Positions 15,206-22,682 of a DNA stretch of 48,759 nucleotides are shown here, piece after piece (position 1 is the first letter of the stretch; each line of letters starts with the position of its first letter). This DNA is from JAVVHE01 sp032249695 (GTDB lineage Bacteria; Pseudomonadota; Alphaproteobacteria; Sphingomonadales; Sphingomonadaceae). Made by a program: the position numbers and the translations under genes. The stretch lies in NCBI GenBank assembly GCA_032249695.1, contig JAVVHE010000021.1, positions 1 to 48,759 of the forward strand. Reading direction: 5' to 3'. The notes under the pieces were generated by a model. That model saw nothing but the letters and a program-made list of their open reading frames with translations, had not been told where the DNA came from and made no database searches.

Positions 15206-17090
15206 CGCTCACCTCGATCGCAAACCCGCCTATCTCCGAGGGAGGATTTGTGGCGAGATCACGTCGCCACAGTCCGTTCCCCTGCTCCACAAACCCCGCA
15301 CAGCCTAAAAATCCCCGGGCCAACCCATTTTTGGCGGTAGGCTGGTACTTCCCAGTCACAGTTTTAACCCCATTGTCACGCAGATGCCGAAGCAGCGTTT
15401 CCAGAAACGCTTCTTCGGCTCGCCTGCCGATCACCCGGCATGACATCAGAAAGCTGTCAATCGTTGCTTCCTGTTCTGTCGTATACCGAGCAATCGCCAG
15501 GCCGACAACCCCGTGGTGACCAAATCGGTCCGCAAGCGAGAAGTGGGCCACCGTGGCATCGGGAGCCGCGAGCAGGTCCGCGATCTGCTCTTCGCTGTAG
15601 CGCCGCGTCGTCAGGTTGAACTGGTTTGTCTTCTGCGTGAGCTGGGCGAGGCGGCGAAGCTGGGCGCCATCGTCGAACCGGACTTCCATCCGCATCTCGA
15701 GCGACGCGAGATAGTCGTCGAAATCGAGGCCCGCTGCCTGCAGCGCGCGTTGGTGATCGCGCCGCTCGCGCTCGGCCGCATATAGCTGCGTTTTCGCGCG
15801 GTCCTCGGCGGTGAGCGAAGTGATCTCCAACCGTGAAACGAGGTCGAGACAACCGGGCAGCTCGACCGGGCGCGAAGGGACGCGGACGACCTCCACCTCG
15901 GGGAATGCGCTGCGGACCGCGGCGCATTCATAGTCGCTGTCGTCGACGAATACGAAGCTGTCGAGGCCCAGCGACAACTCCTCGGCGATGCTTGCCAGGT
16001 TTTCGGGCTTGGAGACCCAGTTGACACGGCTTGCCGCGAAATGTCGCTCTTTCAGAAGCATGTGCGGGTGGTCGGCGAACATCTGCGCCACGTCTTCCGC
16101 GTTGTTCTTGCTGACAAGCGCGAGCAGGAAGCCGCGCTGCTGGTAGCCGAGCAGGCGGCGCTGGAAGTCCATGTAGCAGCGCCCCGGATAGTCCGGACCG
16201 AGCGCGACACCATTGATCCCATCCTCACCGACGACGCCGCCCCAAAGGGTGTTATCTGCATCGACCGCGATCACCTTGACGCGCGGGCGCTTCTCAACGG
16301 TGGCGATCGCCGCGACACGCCGTGCGAGTTCGACCGAGCCGCGCGCCGACCACGGATAGGCGGCCGAGTACCATGTGCGGTAGTCGAACGCCGCGCGGCG
16401 TCCGATGTCCGCGACCAGTTCATCGAGATCGAGGAAGCTGACACCCGCGATCCGCGCGCTGGCTGCCTCGGCGAACCGGGCTTTGACGCCCTGCCACCAG
16501 CCACGCTCAGACCCTGCCGTCGCCGGATCGAGCAGGCCGAGATCGGGCGGGTAGAGTGCAGGCATGACGGTCGTTACGAGGCGGCCGCCGATCGCCCCCC
16601 GGAAGGTTAAGACGATCTGCTCCAGCGCTTGCGTCGCACGATCCGCCAGCGTCGCGCGGTCGTCGGCGGAGAGCTGCGCGAGCGGATGCGACAGCGCGGG
16701 GTCGAGGTCGTCGGGGCGCAGCAGTATAAGCGTCAGGTCGGGTGCGAACGCGCGCAGCGCCGACCCCTCGCGCGCCTCGTCGAGCGCGAGGCCATAAGGC
16801 GCATGGTGGATTTCTGCGGCGAACCCGTCGAGCGCGGCTGCGAGCTTCAGCCACGGCTCAAGCAGGCTGGAGGTGTAGGTGTGGACGATTGCGATGCGGA
16901 GCGGCTGCGGCGCAATGGAAAGCGACAGCGCACGGCTGGCAGCAGCTTGGGCGGCGCCGGATGAAAGGCCCGGTCCCTGATAGATCGCTGCGCGGAGTTC
17001 GCCGAGCGAGGCAGCGACAGATTGAACCTCGGCCGCGCGGCTCAACGCGATATCGGCCGCACGAACGGCATTATGTCGGCCCCCGCTCAT
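15189..17090 (-). CDS. FkbH-like HAD-superfamily acyl-loading enzyme
   Basis: FkbH-type enzymes take 1,3-bisphosphoglycerate, remove a phosphate and load the glyceryl unit on a carrier protein. The 633-residue protein has the complete layout: an N-terminal SGNH-like region (about 60-250), a HAD IIIC phosphatase domain with nucleophile Asp277 in VDADNTLWGG, Ser327 in LVSKNN, Lys361 and VDDSDYE at 382-388, then a GNAT-like C-terminal domain beginning near LEMRMEVRFDD. A TTG upstream at 17126 is open, but that codon lies in the -35 box, so the ATG at 17090 is chosen. The promoter spacing puts transcription start at or within a base of this ATG, so the mRNA is probably leaderless. First gene of the five-gene operon. 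Confidence 0.88.
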   Translation of the reverse strand: MSGGRHNAVRAADIALSRAAEVQSVAASLGELRAAIYQGPGLSSGAAQAAASRALSLSIAPQPLRIAIVHTYTSSLLEPWLKLAAALDGFAAEIHHAPYGLALDEAREGSALRAFAPDLTLILLRPDDLDPALSHPLAQLSADDRATLADRATQALEQIVLTFRGAIGGRLVTTVMPALYPPDLGLLDPATAGSERGWWQGVKARFAEAASARIAGVSFLDLDELVADIGRRAAFDYRTWYSAAYPWSARGSVELARRVAAIATVEKRPRVKVIAVDADNTLWGGVVGEDGINGVALGPDYPGRCYMDFQRRLLGYQQRGFLLALVSKNNAEDVAQMFADHPHMLLKERHFAASRVNWVSKPENLASIAEELSLGLDSFVFVDDSDYECAAVRSAFPEVEVVRVPSRPVELPGCLDLVSRLEITSLTAEDRAKTQLYAAERERRDHQRALQAAGLDFDDYLASLEMRMEVRFDDGAQLRRLAQLTQKTNQFNLTTRRYSEEQIADLLAAPDATVAHFSLADRFGHHGVVGLAIARYTTEQEATIDSFLMSCRVIGRRAEEAFLETLLRHLRDNGVKTVTGKYQPTAKNGLARGFLGCAGFVEQGNGLWRRDLATNPPSEIGGFAIEVSDAVVS

Positions 17091-17097
17091 ACTACGC

Positions 17098-17126
17098 TCT
17101 ATACGCGCAGGGTGCGGCTGCCGCAA
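17098..17126 (-). promoter_or_regulatory. Promoter of the FkbH operon, probable leaderless start
   Basis: On the minus strand TTGCGG (17121-17126) and TATAGA (17098-17103) are 17 bases apart. Only 7 bases separate the -10 from the ATG at 17090, so transcription would begin at or next to the start codon. It lies just beyond the rplL terminator, giving the operon its own control. Confidence 0.65.
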
Positions 17127-17142
17127 GCCGTTATGCGTAAAG

Positions 17143-17182
17143 AATTAAAACAAAATAGGCGGCTCGTTGCCCGCGAGCCGCC
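17143..17182 (-). terminator. Intrinsic terminator after rplL
   Basis: A perfect 9-base stem GGCGGCTCG / CGAGCCGCC (17158-17166 with 17174-17182) with a 7-base loop is followed on the minus strand by a T-rich run TATTTTGTTTTAATT. This is a textbook rho-independent terminator 21 bases past the rplL stop, and it separates rplJL from the inserted operon and rpoBC. Confidence 0.85.
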
Positions 17183-17203
17183 CGTTGTTACAGTAACGAC
17201 TGT

Positions 17204-17590
17204 TTACTTGAGCTCGACGGTTGCGCCGGCATCCTCAAGCTGCTTCTTGATCTTCTCGGCGTCGGCCTTGGAGACGCCCTCCTTGACCGGCTTCGGCGCG
17301 CCCTCGACGAGCGACTTCGCCTCGGTGAGGCCAAGGCCCGTGATCGCGCGCACTTCCTTGATCACGTTGATCTTCTTGCCGCCGTCGCCCGTCAGAATGA
17401 CGTCGAATTCGGTCTTCTCCTCAGCAGCAGGAGCGGCGGCAGCCGCAGCGCCGGCCGCGGGTACGGCACCCACCGCAACCGCGGCGGCGGCGGAGACGCC
17501 CCACTTCTCTTCGAGCATCTTCGCGAGCTCGGCCGCCTCAAGGACGGTCAGCGCGGACAGGTCGTCAACAATCTTCTGCAAGTCAGCCAT
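17204..17590 (-). CDS. rplL: 50S ribosomal protein L7/L12
   Basis: This is the stalk protein of the large ribosomal subunit that recruits translation factors. The 128-residue protein has the N-terminal dimerisation helix (MADLQKIVDDLSALTVLEAAEL), an alanine-rich hinge and the C-terminal domain with GGKKINVIKEVRAITGLGLTEAKSLV. GGAG lies 7 bases before the ATG. It follows rplJ after 45 bases, in the usual pair. It is immediately followed by an intrinsic terminator, unlike the common rplJL-rpoBC read-through arrangement. Confidence 0.99.
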   Translation of the reverse strand: MADLQKIVDDLSALTVLEAAELAKMLEEKWGVSAAAAVAVGAVPAAGAAAAAAPAAEEKTEFDVILTGDGGKKINVIKEVRAITGLGLTEAKSLVEGAPKPVKEGVSKADAEKIKKQLEDAGATVELK

Positions 17591-17635
17591 GTCTAGTCTC
17601 CATGCGGCGCAGCGGCCGCTTTGTTCGGGAAGGGG

Positions 17636-18157
17636 TCAGGCGGCTTCCCGCTCGGGGTCGCCATAGGCAGCGAAGACGCGCGCCAGCTTGGACGCAGGCG
17701 CCATCGTCAGGCTCGCCAGCTTCTGTGCCGGCGCCTGGATGAGGCCCACGAGCTTGCCACGCAGCTCGTCGAGGCTCGGCAGTTCCGAGAGCGCCTTGAC
17801 GCCCGACTGATCGAGAACCTGCGCGCCCATGCCGGCGCCCACTATCTCGAACTTGTCGGTAAGCTTGGCGAACTCGATCGCGATCTTGGCCGCAACCACC
17901 GGGTCCGGGCTGGTCGCAAGGCCGGTCGGCCCCACGAGCAGATCCGAGATGCCGACGAACGGCGTGCCTTCGAGCGCGATGCGCGCGAGCCGGTTCTTCG
18001 CGACTTTGTAGCTGGCACCAGCCGCCCGCATCCGGTTCCGGAGGTCCGTCACCTGCGCGACCGTCAGTCCGTGATTACGGGTGACGACGACGACAGAGAC
18101 CTCCGAAAAGAGGCGGTTCAGTTTGGCGACCAGCTCCGTCTTTTCGGTCCGGTCCAT
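17636..18157 (-). CDS. rplJ: 50S ribosomal protein L10
   Basis: This is the stalk base protein that anchors L7/L12 dimers and represses its own mRNA by binding the leader. The 173-residue protein starts MDRTEKTELVAKLNRLF and keeps the RNA-binding block (RNHGLTVAQVTDLRNRMRAAGASYKVAKNRL). GGAG stands six bases before the ATG at 18157; the longer frame upstream runs through the leader and is rejected. The promoter is at 18421-18449, and an L10-type leader lies between. Confidence 0.98.
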   Translation of the reverse strand: MDRTEKTELVAKLNRLFSEVSVVVVTRNHGLTVAQVTDLRNRMRAAGASYKVAKNRLARIALEGTPFVGISDLLVGPTGLATSPDPVVAAKIAIEFAKLTDKFEIVGAGMGAQVLDQSGVKALSELPSLDELRGKLVGLIQAPAQKLASLTMAPASKLARVFAAYGDPEREAA

Positions 18158-18330
18158 TCGCACTCCATCGATCAGGCCCGCCCGCTTGTGGGCGAGGGGC
18201 CGGTTGAGCCGGGCCGGTGGCGAATGCCGCCGACCCAAGCCCGCCCGACTGGGGAGCGCGTCCAAACGGGGCCGGTTATTGACCCCTTTCGTCGCCCACA
18301 GGACATCATCTGCGGGCGGAAACTCGATCC

Positions 18331-18383
18331 CCGTCTACCGCTGGCGAGGTTTAAGCTCTGAGCGAGCACCCGCGGTCTCGGAC
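18331..18383 (-). promoter_or_regulatory. Ribosomal protein L10 leader (autoregulatory RNA)
   Basis: The minus-strand RNA contains CCGAGACCGCGGGTG, then CTTAAACCTCGCC and GCGGTAGACGG, in the order and spacing of the L10 leader in proteobacteria, where L10(L12)4 binds to limit rplJL expression. A further hairpin (CGCCCGCAG / CTGTGGGCG, 18293-18318) follows. The call is from pattern memory, not a covariance search. Confidence 0.6.
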
Positions 18384-18420
18384 GGCGCTGCCGGCCGGGA
18401 AGGCTGGCAGCAGGCGGGAT

Positions 18421-18449
18421 GTGATAGCGGCGGCGCCCCGCCGGGTCAA
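18421..18449 (-). promoter_or_regulatory. Promoter of rplJL
   Basis: TTGACC (18444-18449) and TATCAC (18421-18426) are exactly 17 bases apart on the minus strand. The TGA in the -35 box is the stop codon of the upstream TPR gene (18446-18448). The spacer contains an inverted repeat (GGCGG / CCGCC), like that of rpoB and ispG. Predicted start near 18414 gives a leader of about 255 bases holding the L10-type element. Confidence 0.75.
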
Positions 18450-19534
18450 CCGCTAAGCCCACCTGACCTGCGGCCCGGCCCGGCCGCGACACCACGAAGA
18501 CTGAGCGCCGCCTGCCGCTCGCGCGCTGCACCGGCAATATCGCCCTCGGCGGCGAGCAACATGCTCATATACCGATGCGCGTCCGCATTGTCCGGCGCGA
18601 GCGCCAGCGCACGCTCAAGCCGCTCGCGGGCTTCGGCGTGCTGGCCGACCGTCAGCATTGCAAGGCCTTCGTCCGCCAGCAACGCGATGGAGGTGGGATC
18701 GAGTGCGCGCGCGCGCTGCAACGATCGCAGCGCGTCGGCTCGGCGGTCCGTCTGAAGCAGCGAGTTGCCGCGCCAATGCCAGGTCAGCGCATCGTCCGGA
18801 GCGAGGCGGATCGCCTCCTCATAGGCGCGCAGTCCGGCAGCCTCGTCGTGGTGATGCCAGAACAGCACGAACCCCCGCGCCCGCCATCCAGCGGCGAGCG
18901 CCGGATCCAGCTTCAGAGCCGTGTCGGCGGCAGCCTCGGCATGGGCGTAGGCTATCGCCTCGGGCATTGTGCCGTACTCGCGCAGCAGCAGGTAGGTCTG
19001 CGCCAGCGCCGCATAGGCCGGCGCGTAGCCGGGATCGCGCGCGATAGCAGCGCCGAAATCATCGCGCGCCAGCAGCAGGCTCTGCGCGGTTCGCCGGTTC
19101 CACGCCGCCATGCCGCGCTGGAAGAGTTCGCGCGATTCCGGGTCGGCGCTGGCGACTTGCGCCGGGTGCTCGGCCGCGCGGCGGTGGCCGACCGAAAGTC
19201 CAGCCGGAGCGCCCACCGCGAGCGCCGCGCCGACAGCGAGCGCAAGGCGCGCGCGGAGGCTCGGCGTGCGACGTGCTTGCCGCTCGGTGGGCGGCCGCTG
19301 CACCGCCGGCTCGGGCTCGGCGGTCCCGGCACTGGCCGCCTGCTCGGCGCCAGCAGCGAGCCAAAGCGCGATCTCCGACGGCAGCGCATAGACCGAAGCG
19401 CGGGCGCCGCCGCCGGGCACCCGGTGCACCGGGAAACCGCGCGCCTGCCACCGCTTCAGCGTGCGCTCGTCGCGGCCGACATGCCGCGCGATCGCCTTCC
19501 ACCCGTCGAGCCGCTGTGCCTCGTGCGCGTCCAC
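18446..19534 (-). CDS. HTH-TPR membrane protein (possible regulator)
   Basis: This 362-residue protein has three parts. An N-terminal MerR/excisionase-like DNA-binding domain (about 8-60) reads LDGWKAIARHVGRDERTLKRW, then FPVHRVPGG. One membrane segment lies near 93-115. Several tetratricopeptide repeats follow from about 150 (PGYAPAYAALAQTYLL, DDALTWHWRGNSLLQ, PDNADAHRYMSMLLA). Proteins of this shape occur in sphingomonads and Acidobacteria, with unknown signals. It lies where rplA and rplJ would normally be adjacent, and its stop codon is part of the rplJ promoter, so its presence is built into the current control of rplJL. Target genes unknown. Confidence 0.7.
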   Translation of the reverse strand: MDAHEAQRLDGWKAIARHVGRDERTLKRWQARGFPVHRVPGGGARASVYALPSEIALWLAAGAEQAASAGTAEPEPAVQRPPTERQARRTPSLRARLALAVGAALAVGAPAGLSVGHRRAAEHPAQVASADPESRELFQRGMAAWNRRTAQSLLLARDDFGAAIARDPGYAPAYAALAQTYLLLREYGTMPEAIAYAHAEAAADTALKLDPALAAGWRARGFVLFWHHHDEAAGLRAYEEAIRLAPDDALTWHWRGNSLLQTDRRADALRSLQRARALDPTSIALLADEGLAMLTVGQHAEARERLERALALAPDNADAHRYMSMLLAAEGDIAGAARERQAALSLRGVAAGPGRRSGGLSG

Positions 19535-19631
19535 CTACGCCCTCGCTTCGGCTAGTCGCTTCGCCTGTGTTTACCCAGTTCATGCCAGTAAGTCACTGCG
19601 GGGCGGTCTGCTGAGGCGCTGCCCCGTCGCA

Positions 19632-19660
19632 CCCCTTCATGCCCCTTCGCGCCTTCATGC
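19632..19660. repeat. 10-base tandem repeat, left copy
   Basis: About three units of a 10-base motif near CCCCTTCATG / CCCCTTCGCG / CCTTCATGC. A related block lies at 19881-19914, and the two flank a PEP-CTERM remnant. Confidence 0.6.
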
Positions 19661-19703
19661 GGTGGGTCGGGCCTTTCGATCATGGGACAGCAGCGCTCAA
19701 CCG

Positions 19704-19850
19704 ATGGGCGTGCCAAAGAGCAGCGGCCCAGGGCTCGATGACGTCGCGCTGACGATCGTGTCGGCGGCGGCGACGCCAACTCCCGTCATGCTCGCGCTGT
19801 TCGCGCTGGGCGCAGGCGTGCTCGACCTGCGCCGCCGCGTGCTTCGGTAA
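19704..19850 (+). pseudogene. Remnant of a PEP-CTERM-type protein (C-terminus only)
   Basis: This 48-codon frame ends in ATPTPVMLALFALGAGVLDL followed by RRRVLR: a Pro-rich turn, a hydrophobic segment and a basic tail, the layout of a PEP-CTERM sorting signal. No signal peptide or mature region precedes it and no ribosome binding site is seen, so it looks like the 3' end of a lost gene. The intact PEP-CTERM-like gene directly downstream suggests duplication followed by decay. It could also be chance. Confidence 0.4.
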
Positions 19851-19880
19851 AGCTCAGGCGGGGCGTCGCGGGAAGATGCT

Positions 19881-19914
19881 GCCCTTTCTTGCCCCATCCT
19901 GTCCTTTCGTGCCC
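19881..19914. repeat. 10-base tandem repeat, right copy
   Basis: Units GCCCTTTCTT / GCCCCATCCT / GTCCTTTCGT / GCCCC repeat every 10 bases. The motif resembles the block at 19632-19660 on the other side of the PEP-CTERM remnant. Confidence 0.6.
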
Positions 19915-19979
19915 CGCGAACCGTGCCGGCGAATCGGCATAAGACAAGGCACACTGGACATTACAGGAGGGCAAGTCTC

Positions 19980-20672
19980 ATGGTTCGTTACCTCATCGCA
20001 GCCGCCGCGCTCGCCGTTTCGGCGTTCCCGTCGGCTCCGGCGCATGCCGTTTCCATTTGCGGCGTCGCGGCTCCGGCCTACAACCCCGTTTATCGTGTTA
20101 CATCAATTAGTTACCGCGTGTTCAACATCGCGACCTACCAATCGGACGAGTGCGGATGGGGCATTACGAACAGCTTCACCGTCGATCCCCCGAGCGGCGA
20201 CATCGTCAATCCGTTCCCGCAGTTTCGGACGATCCCGGTGACCATGTTGCTTGGTGTGGCGGAGGATCTGCCGAACGATCCGCCGGGTCAGCAGCATCTG
20301 GTCCTGTTCACCAATCCGAGCTTCGCCCGATCGGCGGCGGGCATCGCGTTCGGGACGCTGTTCCCCAACTCCAACGAGACGGCGCTGATTGGTGCGCTGA
20401 ACAATCTCGGGGCGGGCATGGGGCAGACCGCGGACTATGAAGTCGTTTTTGCCTTCGGCGGCGGTGACGCTCGATCCGGCCCGAACGGAAACGCCACCTT
20501 CGGGCTGGGCGATGCCTTCAGCGTCATCGCGTTTTCGGATGCGCAGGTGATCGGTGGCGGCGAGAGCTTCGCCCAGCTGGTGCCGACCACGCCGACCCCC
20601 ACGCCGAGCGCGGGCTGGCTGCTGGTGGCTGGGATCGGCCTGATGGCGGCGGGGCGGCGCACGGCGCGCTGA
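19980..20672 (+). CDS. Secreted PEP-CTERM-like surface protein
   Basis: This is an exported protein of 230 residues. It has a signal peptide (MVRYLIAAAALAVSAFPSAPAHA), a beta-rich mature region with few charged residues and two early cysteines, and a C-terminal tail of PTPTPSAGW, a hydrophobic helix (LLVAGIGLMAAG) and RRTAR. The tail is a PEP-CTERM-like sorting signal in which PEP is replaced by a TP repeat. Such proteins are thought to be cut by an exosortase and released or anchored at the surface. The ATG at 19980 is set by a strong AGGAGG ten bases upstream and by the signal peptide. It reads against the ribosomal genes on both sides and ends at a strong terminator. Function unknown. Confidence 0.75.
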   Translation: MVRYLIAAAALAVSAFPSAPAHAVSICGVAAPAYNPVYRVTSISYRVFNIATYQSDECGWGITNSFTVDPPSGDIVNPFPQFRTIPVTMLLGVAEDLPNDPPGQQHLVLFTNPSFARSAAGIAFGTLFPNSNETALIGALNNLGAGMGQTADYEVVFAFGGGDARSGPNGNATFGLGDAFSVIAFSDAQVIGGGESFAQLVPTTPTPTPSAGWLLVAGIGLMAAGRRTAR

Positions 20673-20724
20673 GTTCCGCCCTTCGGGACATCGGGTGTTG
20701 TGACCCGCGGCCCGGGGTGCGGGA

Positions 20725-20776
20725 CCGCGGGGCGGGGATTCCACCCTTCCCGCCCCGCGGTTTCCCTTTCGTTTTC
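20725..20776 (+). terminator. Intrinsic terminator of the PEP-CTERM-like gene
   Basis: A perfect 12-base stem CCGCGGGGCGGG / CCCGCCCCGCGG (20725-20736 with 20749-20760) is followed by TTTCCCTTTCGTTTT. It insulates the converging rplA transcript. Confidence 0.85.
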
Positions 20777-20888
20777 ATCACAATATCGCCGCTGGCCCCG
20801 CGACCACCCACGCTGATCCGCCCTCCCCGCAAGGAGGCTGGCACGTCGAAATCTGGGTGGAGGGGCCTCGCGAGCGCGTACGTCTGGC

Positions 20889-21593
20889 TTAAGCGGGCAC
20901 CGCCGTCGCTGCTGCCGCGTCAACCTTCACGCCCGGGCCCATCGTCGAGCTCAACGCAATCTTCTGGACGTACTTGCCCTTGGCACCGGCTGGCTTGGCT
21001 TTGACGATCGCGTCAACGAACGCATCGAAATTGGCGCGCAGATCCTCGGGCGCGAAGCTGGCCTTGCCGATGCCTGCGTGGACAATTCCGGCCTTCTCGA
21101 CGCGGAACTCCACCTGACCGCCCTTCGCCGCCTCGACCGCCGCGGCGACGTTCATCGTCACCGTGCCAAGCTTCGGGTTGGGCATCAGTCCCTTCGGACC
21201 CAGGATCTTACCCAGGCGGCCGACTAAGCCCATCATGTCGGGCGTCGCGATGCAGCGATCGAAATCGATCTGGCCGTTCTGGATCGCTTCCATCAGGTCC
21301 TCGGCGCCGACAACGTCCGCACCCGCGGCCTTCGCCTCGTCCGCCTTCGGTCCGCGCGCGAACACGCCCACGCGCACCGTTTTACCAGTGCCCTTGGGCA
21401 GTTGCACCACGCCGCGCACCATCTGGTCGGCGTGGCGCGGATCGACGCCCAGGTTGATCGCTACCTCGATCGTCTCATCGAACTTGGACTTGGCGTTCTC
21501 GCGCACCAGCGCGATCGCCTCGTCGACGGCATAGAGCTTGGTGGCGTCGACGGTTCCGGCGAGCGCCTTCTGCTTCTTGGTCAGTGCGGCCAT
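20889..21593 (-). CDS. rplA: 50S ribosomal protein L1
   Basis: This is the L1 stalk protein of the large subunit, 234 residues, full length. Family blocks are present: DETIEVAINLGVDPRHADQ, GTVTMNVAAAVEAAKGG and LGPKGLMPNPKLGTV. It starts three bases after the rplK stop, with GGAGGG seven bases before the ATG. The usual next gene, rplJ, is displaced by about 2.7 kb of unrelated genes. Confidence 0.99.
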   Translation of the reverse strand: MAALTKKQKALAGTVDATKLYAVDEAIALVRENAKSKFDETIEVAINLGVDPRHADQMVRGVVQLPKGTGKTVRVGVFARGPKADEAKAAGADVVGAEDLMEAIQNGQIDFDRCIATPDMMGLVGRLGKILGPKGLMPNPKLGTVTMNVAAAVEAAKGGQVEFRVEKAGIVHAGIGKASFAPEDLRANFDAFVDAIVKAKPAGAKGKYVQKIALSSTMGPGVKVDAAAATAVPA

Positions 21594-21596
21594 GAT

Positions 21597-22028
21597 TCAG
21601 CCCTCCACCACTTCAAGGCCCATCGAGCGGGCCGAGCCTTCGATCGTCTTCGTCGCCGCGTCGATGTCGTTCGCGTTCAGGTCCTTCATCTTGGCTTGGG
21701 CGATCTCGGCGAGCTGGCTCCGCTTGATCTTGCCGACGGTGCCGCGGCTGGGAGTCTTCGATCCCGCTTTGAGGCCCGCTGCCTTCAGGATCAGGTACGA
21801 GGCGGGCGGTGTCTTCAGCTCAAAGGTGAAGCTTTTGTCCGCGTAGACGGTGATCTTCACCGGCAGCGGCGTGCCGACTTCCTGATCCTGCGTCTTGGCA
21901 TTGAATTGCTTGCAGAATTCCATGATGTTGACGCCGCGCTGACCGAGCGCGGGGCCGATCGGCGGGCTGGGGTTAGCTTTTCCAGCCGGCACCTGGAGCT
22001 TCACAAAGCCGGTAACCTTCTTAGCCAT
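21597..22028 (-). CDS. rplK: 50S ribosomal protein L11
   Basis: This is the GTPase-centre protein of the large subunit, 143 residues, full length. Landmarks are KLQVPAGKANPSPPIGPALG, the QRGVNIMEFCKQFN block and the C-terminal RNA-binding domain with KAGLKAGSKTPSRGTVGKI. GAGGAGAG stands just upstream of the ATG. It is cotranscribed with rplA. Confidence 0.99.
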   Translation of the reverse strand: MAKKVTGFVKLQVPAGKANPSPPIGPALGQRGVNIMEFCKQFNAKTQDQEVGTPLPVKITVYADKSFTFELKTPPASYLILKAAGLKAGSKTPSRGTVGKIKRSQLAEIAQAKMKDLNANDIDAATKTIEGSARSMGLEVVEG

Positions 22029-22103
22029 TCACTTCTCTCCTCGCGGTACTGGCGGCCAAATTGACCTCCCGCGTTCGCTTGCACGTAACTGCGCACTCTA
22101 TGC

Positions 22104-22132
22104 CGTCATGCTGGAACATGTTCAGGATGACC
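22104..22132. repeat. REP-like palindrome between nusG and rplK
   Basis: CGTCATGCTGGAACATG runs into TTCAGGATGACC, an imperfect hairpin of the same kind as the TGCTGAA / TTCAGCA element at 33062-33080. It lies within the presumed secE-nusG-rplKA transcript. Confidence 0.55.
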
Positions 22133-22139
22133 GTTCGAG

Positions 22140-22682
22140 CTACTTGCTCTTCTCCACCTGCGCAAAATCCAGGTCCACCGGCGTTGCGCGGCCGAAAATG
22201 CTGACCCCCACCTTCACGCGATTGCGGTCGAAGTCGATCTCTTCCACCAAACCCGTAAAGCTGGCGAACGGGCCGTCAAGCACGCGCACCTGATCTCCGA
22301 TCTCAAAGTTGATCTTCACGCGCTGCTTGGCGGTGGGGGAAGCGGCTGCATCCTGTTTGGTGTTGAGGATGCGCGCGGCTTCGGCATCGCTGATCGGCTG
22401 CGGCTTGTTCTGATTGCCCAGAAAGCCAGTTACCTTCGGCGTGTTGCGAATGAGGTGGAAGACCTGATCATTGAGGTCGATCTTTGCGAGCACGTAGCCC
22501 GGCATCGTCTTCTTTTCGACCACGCGCTTCTTGCCGCGATAAACCTCAGTTTCTTCCTCGGTCGGAACCTCGATCGCCTCGACGAACGGCTCAAGCCCTT
22601 TGCGCTTCGCTTCGGAAAGGATCGCCTCCTTCACCTTCGATTCGAAGCCCGAATAAGCGTGGACGATATACCAGCGGCTCAT
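22140..22682 (-). CDS. nusG: Transcription elongation/antitermination factor NusG
   Basis: NusG binds RNA polymerase and links it to ribosomes or Rho. The 180-residue protein has the NGN domain (MSRWYIVHAYSGFE, KKTMPGYVLAKI) and the C-terminal KOW domain (FEIGDQVRVLDGPFASFTG). Its start overlaps the secE stop by one base (ATGA), so the two are coupled. Confidence 0.99.
   Translation of the reverse strand: MSRWYIVHAYSGFESKVKEAILSEAKRKGLEPFVEAIEVPTEEETEVYRGKKRVVEKKTMPGYVLAKIDLNDQVFHLIRNTPKVTGFLGNQNKPQPISDAEAARILNTKQDAAASPTAKQRVKINFEIGDQVRVLDGPFASFTGLVEEIDFDRNRVKVGVSIFGRATPVDLDFAQVEKSK

Noticed and set aside
19461..19850. A longer version (129 codons) of the PEP-CTERM remnant
   Set aside because: Its first 80 codons overlap the TPR gene start in antisense and show no signal peptide; only the last 48 look protein-like.
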